28,221 bases of DNA from Lachnospiraceae bacterium UBA5902. Its GTDB lineage: Bacteria; Bacillota; Clostridia; Lachnospirales; Lachnospiraceae. The translations under genes were made by a program, and so were the position numbers. The DNA lies in NCBI GenBank assembly GCA_002431865.1, contig DJEI01000096.1, positions 1 to 28,221 on the forward strand, in the 5' to 3' direction. This document shows, piece after piece, positions 1 to 7,728 of the stretch. The notes beneath the pieces were generated by a model. The model searched no databases. It worked only from the letters and a program-made list of their open reading frames with translations, and was not told where the DNA came from. The stretch's first letter is position 1, and every line of letters begins with the position of its first letter.

Positions 1-1
1 T

Positions 2-55
2 ACCGAAGCCATCACCCATCAGGAATGCGAATACTGCGGCCTTAGAAAGCAGTAA
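2..55 (+). CDS. C-terminal end of an unidentified protein (partial)
   Basis: An open frame enters from the left edge and stops at TAA 53-55. It gives 17 residues ending in HQECEYCGLRKQ. The C-x2-C pair near the end could be a metal or cluster ligand, but the fragment is too short to assign to a family. It is read on the plus strand like the next genes. The other plus frame starting at base 1 stops at 43-45 and gives a less protein-like tail, so this frame was chosen. Confidence 0.4.
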   Translation, partial: TEAITHQECEYCGLRKQ

Positions 56-77
56 CCACAAACTAAAAAATTAAAAC

Positions 78-106
78 CCCCAGTCTCGAAGCCGAAGAGG
101 CTGGGG
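78..106 (-). terminator. Hairpin with T-tract on the minus strand
   Basis: CCCCAGTCTC (78-87) pairs with GAGGCTGGGG (97-106) with one G-T wobble and a 9-base loop. On the minus strand the stem is followed by TTTTAATTTTTT, a classic intrinsic terminator. On the plus strand it is followed by CGTCTATC, with no T run. It therefore stops leftward transcription, although no minus-strand gene lies to its right here. Confidence 0.5.
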
Positions 107-114
107 CGTCTATC

Positions 115-181
115 AACGAGAATCACGAATACAAATACAACGAGAAAAACGAACATCCATTTTTAAACGAGCAAATACGAA
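115..181 (+). repeat. Three short direct repeats, AACGAG-n4/5-ACGAA
   Basis: AACGAGAATCACGAA (115-129), AACGAGAAAAACGAA (139-153) and AACGAGCAAATACGAA (166-181) repeat at 24- and 27-bp intervals in the otherwise gene-free stretch 56-232. The spacing is near two to two and a half helical turns and the array ends about 50 bp before the next start codon. That suggests an iterated protein-binding site, but no family is recognised. Confidence 0.45.
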
Positions 182-232
182 TGTTATTGTAGGCAGATAC
201 TGTTAACTTGTTTGGAAAGGGGTGTTTTTTTC

Positions 233-994
233 ATGGAAAAATTTTTAACATTTATAAGAGAACATGTAAGGAAAATCGTAGGAGGACTGCCATGGAATAA
301 AATGGCTGCGAGCACGCAGAAGGATGCGTCAATCAGCCCGGAGGTAATGGATGCAATCATTGCGTGGATCGTGGATACACGGCTTTACCTGTTTTATGAC
401 AGAGAGCTGCAGCACTTTGGCATGGAACCGCGGTCTTACATGATGGAGCGGGTGCTGAATGTGCTGGAGCTGCCGGAGTCCTGCCTTGACGATACGTGGA
501 AGGATTTGATTTATCTGATCGTTGCGTATCGGAATTCCGGGGATGCGGCATTGCAGGATAAGGCGCGGGAGGCAGTCTGGCTGTTGTCAGATATCGTGGA
601 TAACCACCGCCGGTATCCATTTTTCACGAAGGAGAAAATTGACATGGAAATAAAAAGTATACAGCAATGCGAGGACAGCTTTCCTGCGCAGTTACGCAAA
701 AAGGTTGCCATGCAGGATGTCTATCTGAACCTGAGACCGAAAGATCTGATTGCCTGTCTGGGGGATGCGGATGCCGAAAGCCGGAGGATTCTGAAGACGT
801 GCGCATGGAAGGGGACAATCGGCTACGAAATCAGTGACATCGATGAGATCGAGATTGGTGGTGGTTTCGATGACGAGTCAAGAATTGAATATTGCGAGCA
901 TATCTACGCGATGCTGATTGCGCCATTTGCGGTGTGGCTGGCAAAGACCGGATACAAACCGGACGATGCATTTTTAAAGAAAACCTTGTTGTGA
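233..994 (+). CDS. Unrecognised 253-residue soluble protein
   Basis: I do not recognise this family. The frame opens at a TTG at 212, but the likely start is ATG 233, preceded by AAAGGGG at 216-222. The first 20 residues are basic and hydrophobic (MEKFLTFIREHVRKIVGG), followed by a mostly helical, acidic protein with many Trp, Tyr and Leu residues and no signal peptide or clear membrane segment. An alternative in-frame start is ATG 302. A strong GGAGGA (281-286) sits before ATG 292, but that codon is out of frame and opens only ATG-GAA-TAA. The gene ends about 70 bp before the surface-protein gene with no terminator seen, so the two could be co-transcribed. Confidence 0.6.
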   Translation: MEKFLTFIREHVRKIVGGLPWNKMAASTQKDASISPEVMDAIIAWIVDTRLYLFYDRELQHFGMEPRSYMMERVLNVLELPESCLDDTWKDLIYLIVAYRNSGDAALQDKAREAVWLLSDIVDNHRRYPFFTKEKIDMEIKSIQQCEDSFPAQLRKKVAMQDVYLNLRPKDLIACLGDADAESRRILKTCAWKGTIGYEISDIDEIEIGGGFDDESRIEYCEHIYAMLIAPFAVWLAKTGYKPDDAFLKKTLL

Positions 995-1065
995 TGCCAT
1001 GTGTTTTATGATAAAATGTCAAAAATAACTTCCCGGGGAGGGAATTGGAGAGGGAGGACAACATT

Positions 1066-2823
1066 ATGAGGAAAAAAACAGGTATTTTTCTGAGTGTATG
1101 GTTGTGTATCAGTATGATCCTGCTGTTATTGGTCAGCACGCCGGTTCATGCAGCAGAAACAAACATGGTGACATTGAATTTTATAGGGGCATCCGTTGGC
1201 GGAGGAAAGGCCGTCGTTGATGTTGTTGAGGGCTGTAAAGCAAAAATGACATTATGTACGAAAGACACATGGGATGATTATAAGGATTGTCCGATCAGTG
1301 GGAATGGCATGCAGGTCGATCTGGTCGAGAACGAGTATTATTTGAAGATTGATATTTCTTTAGAAGCATCATCCATAGAAGACCTGACGAGTATGCCGAG
1401 TATTTCAAGTTCGGATATTCGGGTATATATCAATGAGACATCGTATAATATTAACAGTAATTCGTATATCAAACTGGATCCAAACGAATTTAGCGGCAAC
1501 CTGAATATCAAAGTAGAATACGAACCTGCGCCACCGAAGCCGGCTTATCCAGATGATATTCAGATTACGGCAAGCTATGATGGAGTAGGAATGGAGATTT
1601 CTCTAAATGGAGAGAGAATTGGAAAAGAGAGTAAGGAGATACAAGGGACTGGAAAGGGATATGCCTCTGGTGAAATCTATAATCTGATCCAGATTCAGCT
1701 GGCGTTTGGAGATGGAAATATCGGTACTGTTACGGTAAATGGAAAACCAATTAACCTTCCGGAAGGCACAGAAGACAGGGTGGAATTCTCAGTAGCACCC
1801 GCAAGTGCATATAAGATCGAGGTTACAAAGGGAGCGACGGTTAAGAAGCGAATTATCGTATGGGAGAGTGATAATGCCAATAATACAAGTCTGAAAGAGA
1901 ATGAATTATTAAAGCATGGAAGCATTGCGATTATTGGGATCAAAGATGCAGATGGAACGCCGGTTGAATTAAAGAATATTGATCAGAGTGCCAGTCATGG
2001 GTATGGATTGATTGTGCCGGGCTCAGAAATAATGCTCCGGGTAACACCGGAATATGGGTATCAGCTTGATTCCATCACCATCAATGGGCAGTCTTTGACA
2101 CCATTGGCAGATACATCTACATACATATACACGATGCCGGATGCAAATGTTCATATCTGCGGCATATTTACAAAGACAGAGGATCAGACAGAACTGAAAA
2201 CAGATAAAGTGAAAAATGCATCGATTCAGTTAGCAGAAAATGAGATTACTTCAGGAAACAGCAGACTGACGATACAGGATGCGGTTCTCACACAGCAACA
2301 GCAGGACGCCTTTGAAAAGGCAGCCGGGGATTATCAGATCATCGGGTATTTTGATATCAAACTGGCACAGATCCTGTACAAGAATTCAGCAGCAGATCTG
2401 TGGGTAAATGATATAGCAGCTTTGAAGAATCCGGCAAAGGTATCCCTTCAGTTGGGCACGGACCTGGAGGTTGAAGGAAATGATCTGATTGTCATTCATG
2501 AGAATTCGGATGGAACCTATGAGGTTCTTTCTGCTTCCTTTGACTCTGCGACTAAGACTGTGATGTTCCAGACAAAGGGATTTTCCAATTATGCGGTCGC
2601 ATATAAGAAGAGTGAGACAACGACGGAGGATTCGACAAAGGAAACGACAACAGAGAGCACAACCGAAGATCCATCCAAAACTACAACAAAGGATACGACC
2701 GAGGCAACAAAAGATGCTGTAACAGCTTCGCCTAAAACAGGGGATGATATGAATCTGCCTGTACTTTGCATATTGATGCTGGTATCGGGAATGGGCTGTC
2801 TCTATGCGAGAAAGAAGCGGTAA
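1066..2823 (+). CDS. Sortase-anchored cell-surface protein
   Basis: A 585-residue secreted protein. The start is ATG 1066 with GGGAGGA at 1052-1058; the frame also runs upstream to a TTG at 1045. Residues 1-31 are a Sec signal peptide (basic MRKKTG, hydrophobic core, cleavage near VHA-AE). The body is rich in beta-strand-like sequence and has a module around residues 310-375 (PGSEIMLRVTPEYGYQLDSI) resembling the bacterial beta repeats of Gram-positive surface proteins. A Thr/Glu/Ser-rich stalk (about 520-553) precedes SPKTGD at 555-560, a hydrophobic segment and RKKR. This is the tripartite wall-sorting signal, in the SPxTG variant common in Clostridia. Ligand unknown. A terminator follows directly. 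Confidence 0.85.
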   Translation: MRKKTGIFLSVWLCISMILLLLVSTPVHAAETNMVTLNFIGASVGGGKAVVDVVEGCKAKMTLCTKDTWDDYKDCPISGNGMQVDLVENEYYLKIDISLEASSIEDLTSMPSISSSDIRVYINETSYNINSNSYIKLDPNEFSGNLNIKVEYEPAPPKPAYPDDIQITASYDGVGMEISLNGERIGKESKEIQGTGKGYASGEIYNLIQIQLAFGDGNIGTVTVNGKPINLPEGTEDRVEFSVAPASAYKIEVTKGATVKKRIIVWESDNANNTSLKENELLKHGSIAIIGIKDADGTPVELKNIDQSASHGYGLIVPGSEIMLRVTPEYGYQLDSITINGQSLTPLADTSTYIYTMPDANVHICGIFTKTEDQTELKTDKVKNASIQLAENEITSGNSRLTIQDAVLTQQQQDAFEKAAGDYQIIGYFDIKLAQILYKNSAADLWVNDIAALKNPAKVSLQLGTDLEVEGNDLIVIHENSDGTYEVLSASFDSATKTVMFQTKGFSNYAVAYKKSETTTEDSTKETTTESTTEDPSKTTTKDTTEATKDAVTASPKTGDDMNLPVLCILMLVSGMGCLYARKKR

Positions 2824-2842
2824 TTCTTTATATATTTATGAG

Positions 2843-2876
2843 AAAAGCACAGTTTGTTTTTAAACTGTGCTTTTTC
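2843..2876 (+). terminator. Intrinsic terminator after the surface-protein gene
   Basis: AAAAGCACAGTTT (2843-2855) pairs with AAACTGTGCTTTT (2862-2874) around a 6-base T-rich loop, and the right arm runs into TTTTTC. A-rich on the left and T-rich on the right, it may work in both directions. Confidence 0.9.
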
Positions 2877-2919
2877 TGATAATAAACAAAAATCAAAAGT
2901 AGTCGTATCATATAGAATT

Positions 2920-2928
2920 TGCTATAAT
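2920..2928 (+). promoter_or_regulatory. Extended -10 promoter of iorA-iorB-paaK
   Basis: TGCTATAAT carries the extended -10 TG and a perfect TATAAT (2923-2928), 34 bp before the iorA start. The -35 region 17 bp upstream (TAGTCG) is weak, which an extended -10 can compensate for. No operator-like dyad was seen. Confidence 0.65.
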
Positions 2929-2961
2929 ATACATATTTGTTAGAGAAAGGACGACAGTTAC

Positions 2962-4785
2962 ATGCAGGAATATGTGATGGGAAATGGAGCGATCGCGCTC
3001 GGCGCATTGGCGGCAGGGGTTAATCTTGTGTCCGGGTATCCGGGAACTCCATCTTCTGAAATTGTGGAAACGATATCCAGGTACCCGCACGATGGGGTAC
3101 ATTTGGAATGGTCAGTGAATGAGAAAGCTGCGATGGAGGTGGCTGCGAGTGCGGCATATGGCGGCGCACGGACGATGGTGACGATGAAGCAGGTGGGTTT
3201 GAATGTGGCAGCCGATCCGCTGATGTCGCTTGCGTATGTGGGTGTAAAGGGCGGCATGGTTGTTGTATCAGCGGACGATCCGGGTCCGATTTCCTCCCAG
3301 ACCGAGCAGGATACAAGACGGTTCGCAGACTTCGCACGGATTCCGGTTTTTGATCCGTCTTCGCCGGAAGAGGCGTACGAGATGATACAGGATGCATTTG
3401 CGTATTCGGAGAAATATAAGACACCGGTTCTGTTCCGTCCGACGACGCGTGTCTGTCATGCGTATGCGTCGATTGAGAATCCGGTCTACAATGGACCGAA
3501 GCAGTATGATGGCTTCATAAAGGACTCCAAGAAGTGGGTGATCTTCCCGCGGTTATCTTACATGAATCATGCGATGATCGAGCGGCGGAATGTGGAGATC
3601 GGCAAGGATTTTTCTACCTATAAATGGAATCGCGTGGAAGGTGGAAATTCCAGGAAGGCAGTGATCGCATCTGGAATCAGCTACGCCTATGCGAAGGAAT
3701 ATTTGAAAAACCATACGGATATCAAGCTCATCAAGCTTGCGACCGCGTACCCTCTGCCAGAGGATTTTCTGCTTCAGGCACTCAAGGGCGTGGAGGAACT
3801 GCTCTGTGTGGAGGAGCTGAGTCCGTATATTGAAGAACAGATTCTGAAGCTTGTCGGAAAGCACGGGCTCTCCATCAAGGTATCAGGAAAATTAGACGGA
3901 AAGGTACCGGCGAGTGGCGAGAACAGCTCGAATCTGGCTGCGGATATTCTGAGTGAGTTCCTTGGCACAGAGAATCTGGCTCGTGGGTTTGATGGCAGCG
4001 ATGCACCTGCTCTTCCGGTTCGTCCACCGGTTTTGTGTGCGGGATGTCCGCACCGTGCATCGTTCTATGCTGTAAAGCAGGCGATGAAAGGAAAGAACGC
4101 GTATTTCTGTGGAGATATCGGATGTTATACGCTCGGAAATGCGATGCCGCTCGACATGGTTGACACGTGTCTTTGCATGGGCGCCGGAATCACGATGGCG
4201 CAGGGCTTCCATTGGATTGACGGGGAAGGTACATGTTTTGGATTTGTGGGCGATTCGACATTCTTTGCTTCCGGTATGACCGGTGTGGTAAATGCGGTGT
4301 ACAACAATGCAGATATGATTCTCTGCGTGCTGGATAATTCGACAACGGCGATGACCGGACATCAGCCGCATCCGGGAATCGGACGGAATATGATGGGACA
4401 GTTTGTGGACAAGGTAGACATCGCGAAGGTGTTGGAAGGAATCGGCGTACACAAGATCGTGACGGTCAATCCGTTAGACCTTGACGCGTCGGTGGCTGCG
4501 GTGCAGGAATGTGCTGCGCTTCCGGGCGTGAAAGCGATTATCTTCAAGTCTCCGTGTATCGCGATCTCCAAGCCAGATGGCAAATGCCGGATCTCGGAGA
4601 AATGCATCAACTGTAAGAAATGCATCCGTGAGATTGGCTGTCCGGCACTCATTACCGTGGATGGAAATGTGACAATCGATGAAAACTTATGTACCGGCTG
4701 CGGTTTGTGCAGCCAGATCTGTCCGGTTCACGCCATCGGCAGCGGGGAACAGGAATCATCGGAAAAAGGAGGTGCCACATCATGA
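2962..4785 (+). CDS. iorA: Indolepyruvate:ferredoxin oxidoreductase, alpha subunit
   Basis: A 607-residue TPP- and iron-sulphur-dependent subunit of a 2-oxoacid:ferredoxin oxidoreductase. With IorB it converts indolepyruvate or other aryl pyruvates plus CoA to the aryl-acetyl-CoA, CO2 and reduced ferredoxin. The N-terminal pyruvate-binding domain begins with GYPGTPSSEI. The central TPP domain has CAGCPHR, GDIGCYTLG and GFVGDSTFFASG...NAV. The C-terminus holds two [4Fe-4S] motifs: Cys548/551/554/560 (C-x2-C-x2-C-x5-C, the usual IorA variant) and Cys577/580/583/587. AAAGGA (2945-2950) precedes ATG 2962. The stop overlaps a following ATG as ATGA (4782-4785), the normal coupled junction to iorB, but here that ATG belongs to an inserted small frame. 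Confidence 0.95.
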   Translation: MQEYVMGNGAIALGALAAGVNLVSGYPGTPSSEIVETISRYPHDGVHLEWSVNEKAAMEVAASAAYGGARTMVTMKQVGLNVAADPLMSLAYVGVKGGMVVVSADDPGPISSQTEQDTRRFADFARIPVFDPSSPEEAYEMIQDAFAYSEKYKTPVLFRPTTRVCHAYASIENPVYNGPKQYDGFIKDSKKWVIFPRLSYMNHAMIERRNVEIGKDFSTYKWNRVEGGNSRKAVIASGISYAYAKEYLKNHTDIKLIKLATAYPLPEDFLLQALKGVEELLCVEELSPYIEEQILKLVGKHGLSIKVSGKLDGKVPASGENSSNLAADILSEFLGTENLARGFDGSDAPALPVRPPVLCAGCPHRASFYAVKQAMKGKNAYFCGDIGCYTLGNAMPLDMVDTCLCMGAGITMAQGFHWIDGEGTCFGFVGDSTFFASGMTGVVNAVYNNADMILCVLDNSTTAMTGHQPHPGIGRNMMGQFVDKVDIAKVLEGIGVHKIVTVNPLDLDASVAAVQECAALPGVKAIIFKSPCIAISKPDGKCRISEKCINCKKCIREIGCPALITVDGNVTIDENLCTGCGLCSQICPVHAIGSGEQESSEKGGATS

Positions 4786-4875
4786 ACGAAGTGAATGATT
4801 TAAAATGGCACCGACGACCTGCCGCCGAGTGCAGGCGAGGGGGCGATACCATGAAAGGAGGTGCCACATCATGAA
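4765..4875 (+). repeat. Duplicated start-site junction with inserted repeat element, copy A
   Basis: A 22-bp sequence, ribosome site plus ATG (AAAGGAGGTG to CATGAA), occurs identically at 4765-4786 and 4854-4875, offset 89 bp. Between them lies a segment whose core (TTARRATG, ACCGACGACCTGCCGCCGA, GGGGGCGATACC) recurs at 10406-10473. The effect is a second coupled ATGA junction between iorA and iorB. The core has a short variable centre: GTGCAGGCGA here, ACGAAGTGA in copy B. Confidence 0.8.
4782..4874 (+). CDS. 30-residue peptide encoded by the inserted repeat
   Basis: The frame runs from ATG 4782 to TGA 4872-4874, with AAAGGAGG 8 bases upstream. The peptide starts MNEVNDLKWHRRPAAE and ends KGGATS, the same six residues that end IorA because of the duplicated junction. 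Its stop overlaps the iorB start as ATGA. The same reading frame of the repeat core is open in copy B (MNKVNDLGCDRRPAAE), where it forms part of another protein. Whether the peptide has a role or merely keeps translation running through to iorB cannot be told from one window. Confidence 0.5.
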   Translation: MNEVNDLKWHRRPAAECRRGGDTMKGGATS

Positions 4876-5461
4876 TAAAGATATATTGATCTGTGGTGTC
4901 GGTGGCCAGGGAACCGTGCTGGCATCCAAAATTATTGCGGCATCTGCGATGGATGAAGGTTCGGCGGTTCACTCGGCAGAGACGATCGGTATGGCACAGC
5001 GCGGCGGTTCGGTGACAAGTCATGTGCGGATCGGTGAGGCATATGCACCTCTGATTCCACAGGGCGCGGCAGATATGATTCTGGCATTTGAGCCAGCAGA
5101 GGCTGTACGGAACTTAGGTTATCTGAAAAAGGATGGAATCGTGATCGTGAACAGCGTACCAGTAAAGCCGGTGACGGAGTCTTTGCAGGAAACCGGATAT
5201 GACGGCACAGAAATGATTGCATATCTGCAGAAAAAATGTAACTGTATTGTGATCGATGCAGAGCAGATCTGTGCACCGTTTGGCTCATCACGATATTTTA
5301 ATATTGCCATACTGGGTGTGGCAGTGGGAAGCGGGCGGCTCGGAATCGGTAAGGAAACCGTGCTCGCGGAGATCGAGAAACGCGTGCCGACGAAATATTT
5401 AGAGACAAATAAAGCGGCGTTTTTTGCGGGCGTCAAAGTTGGAAGCGAAAAGACCGTGTGA
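4871..5461 (+). CDS. iorB: Indolepyruvate:ferredoxin oxidoreductase, beta subunit
   Basis: A 196-residue gamma-domain subunit that pairs with IorA. It begins MNKDILICGVGGQGTVLASK, the typical glycine-rich N-terminus of the family. The conserved AQRGGSVTSHVRIG follows at about residues 42-55. The length matches normal IorB proteins. ATG 4871 is chosen over the upstream in-frame ATG 4805, because AAAGGAGG (4854-4861) precedes it and the family starts here. The 22 extra residues from 4805 would come from the inserted repeat. Confidence 0.93.
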   Translation: MNKDILICGVGGQGTVLASKIIAASAMDEGSAVHSAETIGMAQRGGSVTSHVRIGEAYAPLIPQGAADMILAFEPAEAVRNLGYLKKDGIVIVNSVPVKPVTESLQETGYDGTEMIAYLQKKCNCIVIDAEQICAPFGSSRYFNIAILGVAVGSGRLGIGKETVLAEIEKRVPTKYLETNKAAFFAGVKVGSEKTV

Positions 5462-5521
5462 CAGATAGAATAACGCACGATCCGTCGATACAGCAATCCA
5501 TATTTAGAGGAGGAAACAACC

Positions 5522-6763
5522 ATGAAATTAAGTGAGTTACAGTTGTCACAGGTAGATGCGCAGATCAAGCGTCTGGTTCAGACAGACAGCTATTACGGAA
5601 AGATTTATAAGGAAGCAGGGATTGACGGCGTATCCAGTCAGGAAGAGTTTGAGAAGCTCCCGTTTTCCAGCAAGGCGGATCTTCGAAATGCGTATCCGCT
5701 TGGGATTCAGGCAGTGCCGGATGAGGAGATTGTGCGAATTCATTCTTCTTCCGGTACGACAGGAAAGCCGGTAATCATTCCTTACACCGCAAAGGATGTC
5801 GATGATTGGGCGACGATGTTTGCACGCTGCTATGAGACAGCGGGAATCACGAAGAAGGACCGTATCCAGATCACACCGGGGTATGGACTCTGGACAGCCG
5901 GAATCGGATTTCAGGCGGGCTGCGAGAAGCTTGGCGCGATGGCAGTGCCGATGGGACCGGGTAATACAGATAAGCAGATCCAGATGATGATCGACCTGAA
6001 GACAACCGTATTGACGGCGACCTCTTCGTATGCATTGCTTCTGGCAGAGGAGATTAACAAGCGTGGACTGCGCGATCAGATTCATTTGAAGAAGGGCGTG
6101 TTCGGTTCTGAGCGCTGGAGTGAGAAGATGCGTGAGTATATCAGGCGCGAGCTTGGCATTCAGATCTATGATATCTATGGATTGACCGAGATCTACGGAC
6201 CGGGTATCGGAATCAGCTGTGATGCGGATGACGGCATGCATTACTGGGATGATTATGTGTATATTGAGATTATCGATCCAAAGACCCTGCAGCCGGTACC
6301 GGATGGTGAAGAGGGCGAGATCGTAATCACGACCCTTGTAAAGGAAGGCGCACCGCTTCTGCGTTTCCGTACACACGATATCTCCAGAATTATTCCGGGT
6401 GAATGTCCATGTGGCAGAAAGTATCCGAGACTGGATATCATCAAAGGCCGTAGCGATGATATGTTCAAGGTACATGGCGTCAATATGTTCCCAAGTCAGG
6501 TGGAAGAGATTCTCGGTATGGTCGATGGTGTATCGAGCGAGTACAACATTAATATCGCACATGATGAGTCGCACAACCGCGACATTATCATGGTGACAGT
6601 CGAAGCGGAAGGTCGTGTGGACTTTGAGCAGACCGGACAGACGATCAGAAATCTGTTCAAGTCGAAGATGAGTGTCACACCGAAGATCAATGTTGTGCCG
6701 GTTGGCACATTGCCGCGAAGCGAGAAGAAGGCAAAGCGTGTGATCGATCACCGTGAGGTGTAG
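5522..6763 (+). CDS. paaK: Phenylacetate-CoA ligase-type aryl-CoA ligase
   Basis: A 413-residue member of the ANL adenylating family. It activates an aryl acetate (phenylacetate, indoleacetate or similar) with ATP and CoA, or releases ATP by running in reverse. Visible motifs are the P-loop SSSGTTGKP (residues 75-83), DIYGLTEIYGPG (about 218-229), the hinge-region RFRTHD and the C-terminal SEKKAKR lysine motif. GAGGAGG lies 8-9 bases before ATG 5522. It sits 60 bp after iorB. An iorA-iorB-paaK order is a known arrangement, in which the ligase links aryl-acetyl-CoA to free acid and energy conservation. Exact substrate not determined. Confidence 0.9.
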   Translation: MKLSELQLSQVDAQIKRLVQTDSYYGKIYKEAGIDGVSSQEEFEKLPFSSKADLRNAYPLGIQAVPDEEIVRIHSSSGTTGKPVIIPYTAKDVDDWATMFARCYETAGITKKDRIQITPGYGLWTAGIGFQAGCEKLGAMAVPMGPGNTDKQIQMMIDLKTTVLTATSSYALLLAEEINKRGLRDQIHLKKGVFGSERWSEKMREYIRRELGIQIYDIYGLTEIYGPGIGISCDADDGMHYWDDYVYIEIIDPKTLQPVPDGEEGEIVITTLVKEGAPLLRFRTHDISRIIPGECPCGRKYPRLDIIKGRSDDMFKVHGVNMFPSQVEEILGMVDGVSSEYNINIAHDESHNRDIIMVTVEAEGRVDFEQTGQTIRNLFKSKMSVTPKINVVPVGTLPRSEKKAKRVIDHREV

Positions 6764-6818
6764 GGAAAAATATAAAAATCGTGCATACGCGGGTCGGAAG
6801 AAACACGATAGTGCATGG

Positions 6819-6977
6819 ATGCAGTCTTATAATGCATTTGCAGTACAGTATGAAAAGGGAAAGATGATTATGGAAATTGTAGAGCAAGGTGATATCAGCA
6901 GAAGAACTGCGTACCGTTATAAAGCATATTACGAGAAATTAAAAGAGAAAGGAATGGCGGTTGACAAACAAGATTAA
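6819..6977 (+). pseudogene. Helix-turn-helix fragment, possible recombinase remnant
   Basis: An open frame running from 6753 (overlapping the paaK end) to TAA 6975-6977 encodes, from ATG 6819, 52 residues with a clear helix-turn-helix: IVEQGDISRRTAYRYKAYYE. It resembles the C-terminal DNA-binding helix pair of serine recombinases or transposases. There is no good ribosome site and no catalytic domain, so a decayed fragment is likelier than a working regulator. A 37-residue start at ATG 6864 with AAGGGAAAG before it is also possible. Its last codons overlap the -35 box of the following RNA promoter, so it could also be a tiny regulator of that promoter. Confidence 0.4.
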
Positions 6978-6988
6978 CTTGTTATAAT
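6961..6988 (+). promoter_or_regulatory. Near-perfect sigma-70 promoter of a small RNA
   Basis: TTGACA (6961-6966), a 16-bp spacer and TATAAT (6983-6988) with an extended -10 TG at 6980-6981. It is one of the strongest promoters in the window. No long frame starts just downstream. The transcript would begin near 6995 and meet a terminator at 7061-7092. Confidence 0.85.
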
Positions 6989-6994
6989 CATAGT

Positions 6995-7063
6995 CAGATG
7001 GAGGGTCCTGCCGATCAGTGGACTTATGAAACAGAGTATCTCCGTTACGACGGGTACTGAAAA
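6995..7063 (+). ncRNA. Probable type III antitoxin RNA (ToxI/CptI-like)
   Basis: A short non-coding stretch lies between a consensus promoter and a strong terminator that abuts a ToxN-like frame. This is the layout of type III toxin-antitoxin loci, in which a repeat-containing RNA folds into pseudoknots that bind the toxin. Two unequal units can be proposed: 6995-7031 and 7032-7062, both starting CAGA and ending TGAAA. Each has hairpin potential (GTCC/GGAC in the first, CCGT/ACGG in the second). The repeats are weak, so the RNA identity rests mainly on position and on the neighbouring toxin. Confidence 0.65.
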
Positions 7064-7092
7064 GGCTATGTTTATACATAGCCTTTATTTTT
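7061..7092 (+). terminator. Terminator between antitoxin RNA and toxin
   Basis: AAAGGCTATG (7061-7070) pairs perfectly with CATAGCCTTT (7077-7086) around TTTATA, followed by ATTTTT. The first toxin ATG (7093) follows immediately. In type III systems this hairpin sets the high RNA-to-toxin ratio by letting only some transcripts through. Confidence 0.9.
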
Positions 7093-7661
7093 ATGGATAA
7101 TGAATGGAATTTATATAAAGTGAATATGAAATATATTCGGGATTTAAAAAATGTGGAGCGAAATGCTACAGGTAGAACGAACACGATTTTATCAGTATCG
7201 ACTCAGACGCATAAACAGGGCAGACCATTTTTAGGGATTTTGGTACTGGTGAATGAAAGGAAATATTGCATTCCATTAAGTTCTGTTGAGAAAAATATAA
7301 AAGCATGTCGGAGAATATAACCTGTAGAAAAATCAGAGATGATGGGAATGTGATTGGAGTTCTGAATATAAATAATATGATACCGGTGAGGGATGAATAT
7401 CTTACACCATTTGAACTAGAGGAACTGCCAACGGATACCCCAATTCAGCTATCATATAAACGTAAATGTAGACAGGAATTAAAGTGGTGTCGTCTGCATG
7501 GGAATGAAATTTTTCGTTTGGCACAAGAACTACATAGCATTATTTGCAGTGAAGAGCGTTTTGTAAAGAGACATATTTGTCCGAATTTTCTGCTATTGGA
7601 AAAGGAGTGTGACAAGCAACGAGTTGTATCGGAACGTGATGAAAAAAAGAAAAATAGATAG
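7093..7661 (+). pseudogene. ToxN/AbiQ-like type III toxin, split by a frameshift
   Basis: Two overlapping frames form one protein. The first (7093-7320) gives NLYKVNMKYIRDLKNVE and GRPFLGILVLVNERKYCIPLSS. The second (7305-7661) gives GNVIGVLNINNMIPV. These match the three landmark regions of ToxN/AbiQ/CptN endoribonucleases: the N-terminal strand, the PLTS/PLSS active-site segment and the NxNNMIPV core. The join is at A5 (7291-7295). One extra A, or a -1 slip there, gives SSVEKKYKSMSEN and a continuous protein of about 189 residues, normal for the family. No ribosome site is evident before ATG 7093. It could be an inactivated toxin, a slippage-expressed one or a sequencing error. A weak hairpin (TAATATC/GATATTA, 7667-7694) follows. 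Confidence 0.75.
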
Positions 7662-7728
7662 TTGGTTAATATCTGTAAATATAGTAAGATATTATTTAGA
7701 TTGATAGCAGGAAAAAGGAGGACCACAG

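Noticed and set aside
292..300. ATG-GAA-TAA minimal frame behind a perfect GGAGGA
   Set aside because: It is inside the 253-residue frame and out of phase. A two-codon frame could affect initiation, but there is no further evidence, so it is not listed as a gene.
4805..4870. Longer N-terminus for IorB from ATG 4805
   Set aside because: The extra 22 codons come from the inserted repeat and lack a ribosome site; the family starts at MNKDILICG.
5546..6751. A 401-codon open frame on the minus strand
   Set aside because: It lies wholly opposite paaK, whose motifs are clear. The minus translation has no recognisable domain and no ribosome site; it is a codon-usage shadow.
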